A stretch of 64,000 bases of DNA from Linanthus parryae (Eukaryota > Streptophyta > Magnoliopsida > Ericales > Polemoniaceae). The position numbers and the translations under genes were made by a program. Shown here in pieces: positions 44,098-55,500 of this stretch. The stretch covers positions 138,285,368 to 138,349,367 of the forward strand of contig JALGPY010000001.1 in NCBI GenBank assembly GCA_023055425.1, given 5' to 3'. The first letter of the stretch is position 1; every line of letters starts with the position of its first letter. The notes beneath the pieces are model-generated. The model was not told the origin of the DNA, ran no database searches, and saw nothing but the letters and a program-made list of their open reading frames with translations.

Positions 44098-45198
44098 TGT
44101 TGGGAATCCATGGTGCCTTGAATGTACTTGGGTTTGGCGAGGAGTTGGCGACGAAGAGGGTCCAAGAAACAAGGCGAAGAAACGGATCAACGCGAAGGAA
44201 AGAAGACAAAGAAGAAGCAGCAGTTCGACGGGTCTGGAACAGTTCGACGAGTCTGAGAACAGTTCGATAGTGGCGGGTCCGAATAGTTCGATAGGGCGGC
44301 TAAATATTGTTTCCTTATTCGTTTTGGTAACTTCTTTGTTTCTTGGGCACCAAGTCGGTATCCTAGGCCTATATAAGGACCTAGGGTCGTGGCTTACAGG
44401 TGTGGTTGGTCACTATCGCCTTTGGCCATAGTGTGGGTTGTAATCGTGGGTTTCTCTCTAATAAATTGGGGGTTTCGGGTCGTGGAGGTAGCTAGTTCAT
44501 CGCTAGTGAACCACGTTACATCGTGTGTGTTCTTGTGTTATTGTTTTCATCAATTCATCGTTCTCTAAGCTCTGCCCGGATCATAACAAACTGGTATCAG
44601 AGCCAGGGCAAGGGGATCACCAGTTTTAACAAACTGGTATCAGAGCATAGGTTGTGGTGTTCCAAGATAAAGGTGGAGCTATAGGGCTAGGGTTTTCACA
44701 ATCCGTGAGATTCATAGCTACGGTTTCGTGATCAAGGTGCAGCACGCATTCGGGGGTTACGGATCTGGAAAAGGAGCTGCAGAGAAGATGACCGGGGGGA
44801 TGACTAAGATCGACAAGTTCACGGGGAGAAACAACTTCAGCTTGTGGCAGATCAAGGTACGTGCTTTGTTGAAGCAGCAAGGCATGTGGTTGTCATTGGT
44901 TGAAGAGGAGGGGGTCGATACAACCACCGCTGAGTTTGAGTCTCAGCAAGAGGGGAGGCGACAGAGGGCTGCGTATGGGGGTTCAGACAGTCAAAGTTCT
45001 GACGCGATGACGACGGCCAAGGGAAGCTACGGTGATGTCTGTTCAAACGGTAGAGAAAAGAGACACCGGTGGACGAAGGATGAACTCAGGATCTGCAGGT
45101 TTGGCTGCAGGTGGAGAGTGCTTCGGAGGATGGTCTAGTTATCTAGGCCCCCGTTGGGGGGCATGGAATCCGTGCTCTTGACGAGGAGGCGGATTTGG
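44098..45198 (+). mobile_element. Copia retrotransposon 5' end (LTR, PBS, start of gag), truncated
   Basis: The LTR runs from TGTTGGGAATCC (44098) to CATAACA (44588), about 491 bp. It is followed by a primer-binding site TGGTATCAGAGCCAGGGC (44592-44609) matching initiator tRNA-Met. A second partial copy of this site occurs near 44634. Gag starts around 44800 with MTKIDKFTGRNNFSLWQIKV, the usual copia gag opening. The reading then degenerates and is cut at 45198, where a gypsy LTR begins. The rest of the element, including its 3' LTR, is absent. Confidence 0.85.
44800..45137 (+). pseudogene. Copia gag N-terminal fragment
   Basis: The first roughly 50 residues carry the conserved F-x-G-x-N-x-x-x-W pattern (FTGRNNFSLW) and LLKQQGMWLSL. 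After about 44950 the reading no longer resembles gag, suggesting a frameshift or internal rearrangement. The fragment cannot give a working capsid protein. Confidence 0.6.
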
Positions 45199-47081
45199 TG
45201 TAATACCCCGCTTATCTAGCAGGGGTAAAACAGTCATTTTAGAAGCACAATAAATAATTAATTTGGTAAAATAATATTTTAATAAATCTTTGAGTTTAAT
45301 TTGTAAGAAGTTTTAGAATAATATTAGTGTAAATAATTAATTCGTAGTTGTTTTACAAATTTTAGTTAGTTTTAAATTATAGCGCGTGTCCAACTACCGC
45401 GATAATTGCTAGATTTGCCACACCCAATCACCCAACCACATAGTACTCCACCCACACCCTATTATTGCCAACAAATATTATTTAATATGAAAACTTTTGT
45501 TTCCAGCAAGCTTTCTCTTCTCCTTCCTCTATACGGTTCTTCACCATCATCACCACCACCTTCATGAAGCTACCACCACCGCCCCTGTCACATCACTTGT
45601 GCTTGGGCTCCAAGTAATCTCAACTATATAAGCAGCCCTCCAGCCTCCCTCCTCCCACCAGCAGCCACTCACAACAACCACCACCTCCCTCATCACCATC
45701 GTCATCTTCAACACCACCATCACCACTTACAGCTTCCTCCCTCCCACTCTGTCCAGCCACCATCTTCTCCACCCCTGTTGCTCTCTGACCTCAGAAATCA
45801 CCAGCAGCAGAGCCCAGCCGTGGTGGCAGCAGCCAACCACCACCACCGTCGCCATAGCCACCGGCGACAAAACCCAGTGAAGGAACAACCCAGCAGCCTC
45901 TCTCACTCTCTCTCCTTCTCTCCCTCCCTCTCTGTTCTCAGACCTCTTCGGAACAGAGTAGAAGCAGTGGCAGCAACTACCACGGACGCCATCGCCGCCG
46001 TCGGACAACCACCAAAGAGAACCCACTTCTCTCTCTCTCTCTCATCCCCGCTGCCTTACCCGAGCTCCCTGACCGATTGTGGGCTCATCCCCGACCTGAG
46101 CAGAGCCCAAGGAAGCAGCCCTAGCAGCAGCAGAAGCCACAGCCACCGTCGGCAGCCATTGTTGCCGGCCAAGCTCCGGCCAAATCTCGACGAGGTGCTT
46201 CACAGCAGCACCCACTCTCCCTCCGCTTGCAGTAGGGTCCTAGGAGGCCGACCAACTCATTAGGAGCCTCAAACCAGGCTGAGAAAGCCATTAGAGCCGA
46301 CCACCAAGGTCCAACTCCGGCGACTCCGACGCCAAGCTTCGACCCGACCCATTTCTTAGCGATTTCCGGCCATTTTTGGCCTAGGTACGTCCTATAACTT
46401 CTGATTAGTTGTTATGTGTTGCTAAAATTGAAGTTTGATAGCTTGAATCAAAGTAGGATTGAAGAAATTAAAGTTGTTGTAGAAGGGGGGTAAAAGTGTA
46501 GTTTATGAAAACTGTTAAAACATGACTTAGGGGTGCTGTTTGTAATTTCAGAAACTGTAGGGGATGTTAGTATACTATATTAATCTTGTTTTGGTGGCTA
46601 GTTGAGGAATTTGTAGACTTTTAATACGAATGGGGGTTTATGTGTATTTAACTTAAACTTGTCACTTTTCGCTAAAAATAAAAAATAATAATTTTGGAAT
46701 ATAAATAATTTCTAAAAATACTAGTTTTCATCCTCGTTTTGGAAAAGTAATTTTGGTATTAAAATAGCATGCGGTTTGTTCGTTAAAAATTAAATAAGAA
46801 ATATTTTTAGCTAAACTTTAAATAAATATTGCTAAATAAATATTGTTAAAACACTTAGATGTTTAATACTTGTAAATTGGATATTTTGCTAGGTTTTAAA
46901 TATTGTTTTGTTGTGGTTAGTATTTAGTAAAAGTTTTCTCTTTAAATTAAATAGTTTTAAATATTGTATAAATAATTATAGAAATAATAATATGTCTTTT
47001 TCGTAAAAATAAATTAGTTTTGTTTTCACTACTATATCAAGTCTTTTATAAAATAATTTCTCTAATTAGTTAGACACTTTT

Positions 47082-47113
<32 letters not shown>

Positions 47114-48265
47114 GTTGTCTAAATATAAAAACGTGGTTTTCTAATTTATAATAGAAGATTTTAACAAAATAAAACGTTAGGAAAAATAAATAACTAGAGG
47201 GGTTGGGTAGAATTAAAAGAGAATATTTTTAGGACGAATAGTATTTTGTTGAATTATTTGTTAACATAAAAGTTACGGGTTGTAGGTGACGGTTTGTAGG
47301 CCCGAGACATTTCTAGAACGTGCTAGTGCTACGAAAGTAAGGTAAGTAACATGCCAAGCGTTGAGCCTAGCTTCCTTCGTGTCTTAATATGACTTTTATT
47401 TCTTGTCTCAAAATGCATTTTCATTTAGTTATACATTTACTTGTTTTATTTGAAGTTTCCTTTTATTTCAAAGAAGTTATTTATTTGAACTTGTCACACG
47501 ACTAATAATAATGCGTAATTAACGTAAAGTGGGAAGAGTTGTGCGGGAGAAGCAATTTATTATTGTCGTGTTGACTTCGATCACTCGACCAGAGATCAGA
47601 TTTTATTTTAACCCGGTCGCAACCTGCCGGGTCGCTCCATGTACTCACCTCTCTGGCCGCAAGAAGTCTTAGGGGGCTGCCGGCAGTTAAGGTCATGGTT
47701 GCTAGTGATAGATTAGTAGTTCCTTCCCCGTATCAACAAAGTTAATAATACAGTTTTGGCATGAGCTTTTGAAAGAAAAGAAGAAGAGATTGAGGAAGAT
47801 AATCCCCGTTTGGAAGAGATATTAAGATAAGAAGAATTTTATATGAGTTCCTACTTTATTTATTGAATTCATTCTTTACAAGTTTTATTCCTCCTGTTTT
47901 ATTGCAAATAATAAAGTAAAGCTTCATCTTCTGTTTTACATGTTTGGGTGTTATTTACTCAGCATTTCACAGCTGACTTTAGAAATTGCGGTTCTGTTTT
48001 CCTTCCCACCGCAGGCTTAGATGCAGAAGGCTATGGCGAAGCTGGGTATGGGACTCACGTGTAGCACTTAGTTAGCAAGCCAGGATGATGTATAACTTTT
48101 GGAAATCACTTTTGTAATGTTTAGAGACTCTAATGACGTTTAATGTTGTATAATAAATAAATACTTTTGGAGTGTTATGTTTTGATTCCCGCCGTTACGT
48201 TTAGCAGCGCCCTCCTGGGCTTTCCGGTCCGGAACGGAAGGCTTGGGAATCCGCGGGCTGTTGCA
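45199..48265 (+). repeat. Gypsy 5' LTR, 3067 bp
   Basis: Starts TGTAATACCCCGC and ends GGCTGTTGCA just before the PBS. The first kilobase has CACCACC-rich and (CT)n sequence (about 45890-46040); a (TAA)n tract lies at about 47087-47114. Open stretches within it, such as 45778-46263, are low-complexity and are not treated as genes. Confidence 0.75.
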
Positions 48266-48267
48266 GG

Positions 48268-48285
48268 TGGTATCAGAGCAGGCAG
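48268..48285 (+). other. Gypsy primer-binding site
   Basis: TGGTATCAGAGCAGGCAG, complementary to the 3' end of plant initiator tRNA-Met, two bases after the LTR end. Confidence 0.85.
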
Positions 48286-48718
48286 TCCATTAAAAGGGAA
48301 TTTAAAACCTGTAGGGCAACTAAAAATGGACATAGGACAAAATAATTAAAATTGGATAAGCCGTGGGGGTTACGGGTAGTTTAGGTCTTGATTTCTCCCA
48401 CCCACCCGCATCCTGATTTTCGGCTTTATGTGTTCTGAGTTAGTTAAAATGCATATTTTTTTGCTGACTTTATGAGAAGGAGATAGAATCAAACTTGCAC
48501 AAGAAGTTCTTTCTTGATTAGCTGAGTTATGCAGATATGAGCCTTATGTGCTTTTATTGCAAAGTTGTTATTTCCTGCATGTTAGTTTATGTGATAATGT
48601 TGGATATATTAATTGCGAAATATGATTATTGAAGTTCCCGCGACCTTAACCAAGGATACCGTAGGATGTGACTAATAGACCGTTCCATTACCACTATAGG
48701 AAAGTTTGACCAGGATAG

Positions 48719-49927
48719 ATGGCTGATAACATCCCTATGGAGCAATTTTTCGCGCAAATGGCTCAGATGATGAATAACGGAGGACAGGCAGGAAATAACT
48801 GGGCCAAGAAAGTAGCCGAAATGAAACCCATGGAGTTTACTGAGAAAGAGGATCCTGTCGAGTTAGAAGACTGGATCATGGAAATGGATAAAATTCTTGA
48901 GGTGATAGAATGTCCCGATGACCGGAAGGTCAACTGCGCGGTCTTCTACTTGAAAAGTGAAGCAAACCTCTGGTGGAGAAATGTACGAGAAACTCTCCTA
49001 GCCGAACCCAACTTCAACTGGGAAGCTCTCCAAACCGCCCTCAGAGCTCGTTTCTACCCTCATCACGTGAAGAGAAGCAAGGAACAGGAATTCCAGAACC
49101 TGCGGCAAGGAAATGACTCAGTGACTGAGTATTTCCGGAAGTTTACTGAGCTGACACGATTCGTAGGCAACATGGTGCCGGATGAAGACTCCAAAGTTTC
49201 CCGATTCATCGGTGGATTGCACGAAAGGCTGCAAGAGTCTCTGCTGAGCAGGACCTACTCTTCGCTTCATGAAGCCTACGACAGAGCTGCTGACATCTAT
49301 CGAGTTCGTGTCACCCAGGAGGAGAATCACAAGAAACGCAAGCTTGAGGAGGTAGGAGGAAGCAACAACAACTTTGCCAAGGGCAATCAGAGGTTCAAGA
49401 CTAACAATGGAGGAGGGAATCAGGGGCAGTATCGTGGCAATCAGTAGAATGCTGGGACTCATAAGAATCGTCGCTATTTCTGCAAATGGTGCCCACGAAA
49501 CCACCCAGGAGCAGACTGTGAGGGAAATCCGGTCACTTGTAACAACTGTGGCAGGCGAGGACATCGAGCTTATGAATGCCGATCTCAACCAGCCGGGAAC
49601 CAGCTAATGATCCAAGGAGGCAACTTTGGAAGGCCACAGCAGAACAACTACCAGGGCAACCGTCAGCAGAACGGGAACAACTTTGCCCGCAACCAGCAGT
49701 TCGGGAACCAGCAGAATGGAAACCGCAACCAGAACAGTGGAGGCAATGGATATGTCAGGCAGCAGAACTACAACCCAGGCAATGCAAGCCAGAACGGAGG
49801 CCAACCCAGGATCGGAAACAACAATGCTGGATACGGGAACAACCACAATGGAGCTGGAGCAGGAGGAGCAGGAGCTCAGAATGCAAACGTGGGAAGAATT
49901 GCTGTGCTGACTAAGACTGAAGCCTAA
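48719..49927 (+). pseudogene. Gypsy gag with two in-frame nonsense codons
   Basis: The capsid region includes VNCAVFYLKSEANLWW and FRKFTELTRFV. It ends at TAG (49445-49447). The same frame continues past it with FCKWCPRNHPGADC and the CCHC zinc knuckle CNNCGRRGHRAYEC, then an N/G/Q-rich tail. A second stop, TAA (49925-49927), separates it from the protease. Both stops are one C-to-T change from a glutamine codon. No frameshift is seen. Confidence 0.85.
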
Positions 49928-51418
49928 GCTGCACATGGAGTTGTCACGGGTACTTTCTCTATTCATGAGCATCCTGCTTTCGTGCTATTTGATTCCGGTG
50001 CATCCTATTCCTTTATATCATCCTCGTTTGCTGAGAAATTGGGTTTGCTTAGCTCATCTAGTATATCTATCCCAGTAGCAACCCCTAATGGCCAGATAAC
50101 TGTCTGTGATATCATATTCGAAGGGGTAGAACTCAAAATCCTAACCTGCACCTTACCTGCCAACCTGATAAAATTTAACCTAGGAGGCATAGATGTGATC
50201 CTAGGGATGGACTGGCTTGGGAAGTATAGGGCAGTTATTGACTGCTATGATCAGAAGGTTCGGTTAAAGGGACCTAAAGGAGAAAAGATCACCTATCGAG
50301 GTATCACCACTGAACCTCGAATAAGACTAGTGTCTGCCTTGACTATAATCAACCAGATGAAGAAGGGGAACTTTGCCTACTTGTGTTATGTCCAAGACGT
50401 AACCAAGAAGGAAAATGTGCTGGACGAGATACCTGTCGTGAGGGAATTTCCTGATGTATTCCCTGACGAGATTCCCGGAATGCCACCTCAACGAGAAGTG
50501 GAGTTTACTATAGACTTGGCACCTGGAACTGCACCCATCTCCAAGGCGCCGTATCGGATGGCACCTGTGGAATTGAAAGAGCTGAAGGAGCAGATACAAG
50601 AACTTCTACAGAAGGGGTACATACGACCTAGTGTGTCACCCTGGGGAGCACCAGTGCTGTTCGTCAGAAAGAAGGATGGAAGCTTGCGATTATGCATCGA
50701 TTACCGGGAGCTAAACAGCGTCACTATCAAGAACAAGTATCCGCTACCCCGGATTGACGATCTATTCGATCAGCTACAAGGAGCCAGTGTCTTCTCCAAA
50801 ATCGACCTGAGATCGGGTTATCATCAACTCCGCGTAGCCGAGAGGGATATTCCAAAGACGGCCTTCAGCACTAGGTACGGTCACTACGAGTTCACGGTTA
50901 TGCCGTTCGGTTTGACCAACGCTCCTGCTGTGTTCATGGACTTGATGAACCGAGTAATGAAGCCGTTTCTAGACCGGTTCGTGGTTGTCTTCATCGATGA
51001 CATCCTGGTGTACTCGAAGAACGAAGAGGATCACGAAGAGCACCTCCGAGAAGTATTGCAGACCTTGAGGCAAGAGCAGCTGTACGCTAAGCTTTCGAAA
51101 TGTGACTTCTGGTTGGATCGTGTGCCGTTTCTAGGCCACATTATCTCTAAGGAAGGAGTATTCGTTGACCCAGCAAAGGTCTCAGCGGTTAAGGATTGGC
51201 CTACACCGAAGAACGTGTCCGAAATTCGAAGCTTCCTCGGCTTAGCCGGTTACTACAGGCGTTTCGTGAAGGACTTTTCGAAGATTGCCAGACCATTGAC
51301 TACGCTGACAAAGAAGGCGGTGAAGTATCACTGGGACGACAGCTGTGAAGAGGCGTTCCAGACTCTAAAGGAGAAGCTCACTACAGCACCAGTGTTAGCC
51401 TTGCCAAACGACTCTGGA
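49928..51418 (+). pseudogene. Gypsy protease and reverse transcriptase, 3'-truncated
   Basis: The aspartic protease site is [12 protein letters not shown] (about 49987). The reverse transcriptase core includes [50 protein letters not shown] and the catalytic FIDDIL (about 50993). The thumb region [20 protein letters not shown] follows. The RT frame is undamaged, but the RNase H domain stops after a few residues at the deletion junction. Same frame as gag, so this was one polyprotein. Confidence 0.85.
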
Positions 51419-51456
51419 GATGCGCCCCACTGAGACAAATCCTGGATCCGCCCCTG
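51419..51456. mobile_element. hAT-type element right end at the gypsy deletion junction
   Basis: GCGCCCCACTGAGACAAATC followed by CTGGATCCGCCCCTG is a typical right terminus of plant hAT MITEs. Its left half is absent, so the deletion that removed the gypsy 3' end also removed most of this element. Confidence 0.55.
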
Positions 51457-51830
51457 CTCAGAGGGAGTCCACTTTGCCACAGTAACATTGGTCTTAGAAA
51501 CACTCTCCTTGACGGCAGCATTACTCAAATTGATTAAATAGTAGTTGTGCCAGAATTGAGCATTTTTCATAATCTACTATTTGAACTCTTTTTTTACTTG
51601 ATTCTTACTATTTTTAGGTTAAAAATCTGATTTTTAAGTGATAGCGCGTATTAATGTGTAAACCGCCAGCTTAAGCCGAACTGATCCTCCAAAAACAAAG
51701 ACCGAGACGAGATGTTTGATTTTTATTTATTTTTGCTCAAACTGAGCCTAACCTTACCGTTTGCGGAAAAAATAGGGTTTTCCGAATATGACATTTCCTA
51801 CCCGAAATCCGGATTTCGGAACCGGCCTAA
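51457..51830. other. Intergenic between the retrotransposon nest and the promoter MITE
   Basis: AT-rich, no gene seen. It may include residual host promoter sequence. Confidence 0.4.
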
Positions 51831-52213
51831 GGCTCCGTTTGATTGGTGGTAAAACATTTTCCTGTAAAATGTTTTCCTTTGTTTTGGTGTTTTGGTGCTG
51901 TTTGGTCGGAGGTAAAATGTTTTCCCTCAAATGATGTAAAATGATTTACACATTTCAAATCCGTAAGCCATTTCCCGAAGAGTGAAGGAGCACAACAACT
52001 CGTACTAACACCTCCACCACCACTACCACCTACCTCAAGCGCGACCCATCACCGCCACCCACGTTGACCGCCTCCAATCACTACCATTTCTGTCACGGCC
52101 CCCTGTTTTTGCAAGAGTCAACCAAACCAAACAGGAGACAATAATTGCAAGGAAAGTTATTTCACACAAAATATTTCACGCGTAAAATATTTTCCCTTGC
52201 GGACCAAACAGAG
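51831..52213. mobile_element. hAT-like MITE abutting the gene B promoter
   Basis: The left end GGCTCCGTTTGATTGGTGG and the right end GGACCAAACAGAG are imperfect inverted repeats of the 'CTCCGTTTGG' type. Inner inverted blocks are AAAACATTTTCC on the left and AAAATATTTTCCC, near the right end, in place of its complement. No transposase. The right end touches a TATAAG at 52214. A target-site duplication is not clear. Confidence 0.55.
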
Positions 52214-52553
52214 TATAAGTGGCGCAACCTAGCCCTAATCGGAAAGCGTCTTCTCCGGCGACGTTAGAGACTCCTCCGTGCCGCCACTATTTTGATTCGA
52301 GGTTCAAGGTAGGTATCTGCTTCTTCTCTGTCTCTCTCGCTGTACTTCGGTCATAAACCCTGTTGATTTTGTTTAATTGGTCTCTGATTGACGATACAGC
52401 GTGTTTCCTTGATATCTTTAAACTCAACACACCAATGGTGTTGTTATGTTGATCATCTGTAGAATAGAATTGTTGTACCTCAAGTTATTCTAGATTTGGT
52501 GTTTAAAATTTGGTTTCTGCCTACTTTTGGACAGATTCTTCTTCTGTCAAGGA
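52214..52553 (+). promoter_or_regulatory. Gene B core promoter and 5' UTR with a leader intron
   Basis: TATAAG at 52214-52219 directly follows the MITE. A GC-richer leader ends TTCAAG (52308) at a good donor, GTAGGTATC. The leader intron ends at TTTTGGACAG (52534), and the ATG lies 19 bases into the next exon. Gene A's equivalent is outside the window. Confidence 0.5.
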
Positions 52554-55500
52554 ATGGCTGCAGCTGCAGAAGCTGATCCAGTGGAATCCTTGCACATGGA
52601 TTTTGACAAACTTGTTGCAGATTACTCCGACGAAATCATTTCATATTACGATGTCATCAACGTCGAAAGGCGCTACGATCACAATGGTAAACCCTCCTCA
52701 CTGGGTAACGGTATTTTATCTTCCCTAGATAGTTTTATATAATACTCTCTACTCGGTATAACCAACCATCTTACTATAATTTTATTTGGTCCCTTCAATC
52801 TGTTTTTTATTATACTACTTGACTGGTTTCACAACTTGCCCTGATATAAAAATCACTACTCAGGGGATTACATGATTAGCAAACCATTCTACATTACGTG
52901 ATTATTCTTGCTTCTCTTCCTCTTTGTTTTCTTTGTCAAAGAGATTGTGCGGCTAGGGTTGGTGAAGACAGTTTAAAGATGAAAACATGAGACAGTTTAT
53001 ATACATGTATATAGATGCGGCGTGTATATTGATTTGGTCATAGATTGGAAGAAGTCATTTCTGTCCATACTTCTGTAGTAGATAGAATATATGCCCTCAT
53101 TCCAGATTTGTGCCCCATGTTCAACTTATCATGGGCTGGAGAAGGTAAAACTAGAGATGTTCAATTTGAAATAGCGATATGACTGTCTTTAAATTGGCAC
53201 GAGAATTTTCCAACATTGGCTGTCTCAAGAACATTTTGTCAAGTTATTATTATCTTTATTTTGCAGTAAATGTGGAACTTTGTTGGGCATTATATTTTTT
53301 CCCTGTATACGTAAAGCTGGTCTAGTAGAATGATGTCATTTTGTCACCTTTCTAGCAGGTTCAGCTGACTCCCCATGCCCGATCCAGTGGGTGACACTGG
53401 CTGATTGGCATGACCTGGCATATCAAGAGGTGGTGTAGCTTACACTTCATTATTTGTCATGCTAACTTTTGTACTACATATGGATCTCCACTTCAGTAGT
53501 GATCTAAATTATTGCAATACCAGATTCTTGAATTATTTTTGGTTGTGTTACATCTTCGTATATGATTTGTACAAATGAAGAGGTATACTTCTATTTTGTC
53601 GTGTTTGTTTTTTTGCCATGAAGTAAGCTATCTGATGAAGAAAATGAGTTTTCATTCTGTGCTCTATAAAATATGTTTTCATATTAGTTAAGTTGTTCAT
53701 GTTTGGTGATTAACTAATAAACTAATTATGTATTCGAATATACTAGACATGTACAAGTTGAACCATTTAAATTAGCTCAGTGGATTGATCTGCAACTTCG
53801 TTGTTTTTTTTACTTGATAATTTGATTTGATTTCTTGAAAAGTTAACAACTACCCTTATCTGAGGAGTAAGGATCACATTTTTTTCCATAGTAGAAGAAC
53901 AAATTGGGACATGCAGCAAGTACTGAGTTATGCATGGCGAATAAGGAGGAAGCAACTTGAGAAATGAAGATATATTGTTTTATTTCACATAAGAAATTTG
54001 CGCCAAATTTTGAAGCAACAAAATACCAGATTTTAGGGAACTGTTTCCCCTAACAACTTATTGCTAGTTCATTGTTCTATCACAGAGGAATCTATTTTAC
54101 TTTTCTCCGACATGTACACAGGATCTAGGATGTTTAGCTGAGTTGGAAAGAGAATTTGCTATACACTGAGGGTTATTATTGTTTCATATCCTTTGCAGCT
54201 ACTATCCGTAAACAACAAATATTTGCATGATCTAGTTAACATAGAAGCGAGAGTCAAAGGATTGTTGTCCCAGGTGCCTATTTTTTCACATACTTTTTTA
54301 TTGTCCGTACATTCTAGTTTCTTTCTCCACTCTAATATTTTATCTTCTCTTGCAGAGCTCAGAGTCAGTTGATAAGTACGAGCCACTTCAAATTTTTCTT
54401 GAAGAATATTTGAAGTTTTTAAAATTATCCAAAGATGATCTTCTTTCACTCTCCAAGAATAAATGCTACATGCTTATGATTCTTATCAAATCATTTGTGG
54501 CTCATTTTGATGATTCTCTTTCTTCGTATGAGAATGGAAAACAGCTATTTTTGCTCAGTGATTTGTACCAAATACCTGAGTTGCAGCACCAAATGATTAT
54601 AAAAGTTTTGTGCACTAATCCAAGTTTGAGAGCTGAATCTGGTAATTCACCTCTTATACATCATTGTTCTCTGACACCACTTTCCTTTAACTTGCACTTC
54701 CTACCATTCAACTGCATTCGTGTTTGGGGTACCTTGATAATAAATGTTATTATTTTGTTGTCTTTCTTGCAGCATTTAGTGGCTATGCATGTCAGAGTGA
54801 GTGGGTCAGGTTAGATGATTGGCATGATCTGGCACATAGAGAGGTTAGTCTGTGATGGGAGTCTATCTTCCATGATTGCTTGCTTATTTTGTAGTTTTGT
54901 CTATCTGGAGCTTATATTTCAGTGAACAAAAATGCAACTTCCCTTATTTCAAGATTATCTCATGACTATGTAGTTATAAAATAATTTATAATAATGAATC
55001 TTGCATGTTTTTATGATTAATGCATGTTCCTTTCGGTTTTTTCCGATCCCATTAATTCTTGTTTGTCCTCCATTTTCTCAAGGACAGAGCAAGTGAGTGA
55101 GAAAAATTGTTTATTTTTTTAATTGTTGATCTCCATTTCCCAAGGATTTGTGAAGTAATTTTTCTCACTAAATTGTTGATTGGTATAAAGGTAACTTTAC
55201 GTGGAACCTTATCCCTTTTACTAAAATACTACAATGGCACCATTACAAAATTCGAAACAAAAAAGAATCATCCTTTCTGATAGGTTAAGACAAATGAATT
55301 CTGCTATCCATGATAACTGCTAGATAATTAGATGAATGAAAGGAATTTGCTCATCAAAAGCTCTTCTTAGAAATACATGTATTCAACTAGGAAACCGGAT
55401 TCGTATATGACAGATTGTTAATTAATATGGAGAGGCGAGAGCTCTTTCATTCTTCCGGACGTCAAATATGGTTTGGTACCAATTCCATAAAGCCTAAACA

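Larger units (their letters stand above)
45199..51418 (+). mobile_element. Ty3/gypsy retrotransposon, 3'-truncated (long-LTR chromovirus-like)
   Basis: The order is 5' LTR (45199-48265), PBS, then one gag-protease-reverse transcriptase reading frame from 48719. It ends abruptly at about 51418, just inside the RNase H start (LALPNDSGD). RNase H, integrase, polypurine tract and 3' LTR are missing. The very long LTR, the TGTAATACCCC start and the PBS suggest the Del/Tekay group, but the diagnostic integrase chromodomain is lost, so this is inference. It lies inside the Copia remnant. Confidence 0.85.

Noticed and set aside
45778..46263. 161-codon frame rich in S, H and P
   Set aside because: It lies inside the gypsy LTR, is low in complexity (CACCACC and CT repeats) and is overlapped by an equally long frame on the other strand.
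49118..49972. Long - strand frames opposite gag
   Set aside because: They are shadows of the gypsy gag coding strand; the CCHC knuckle and capsid motifs are on the + strand.
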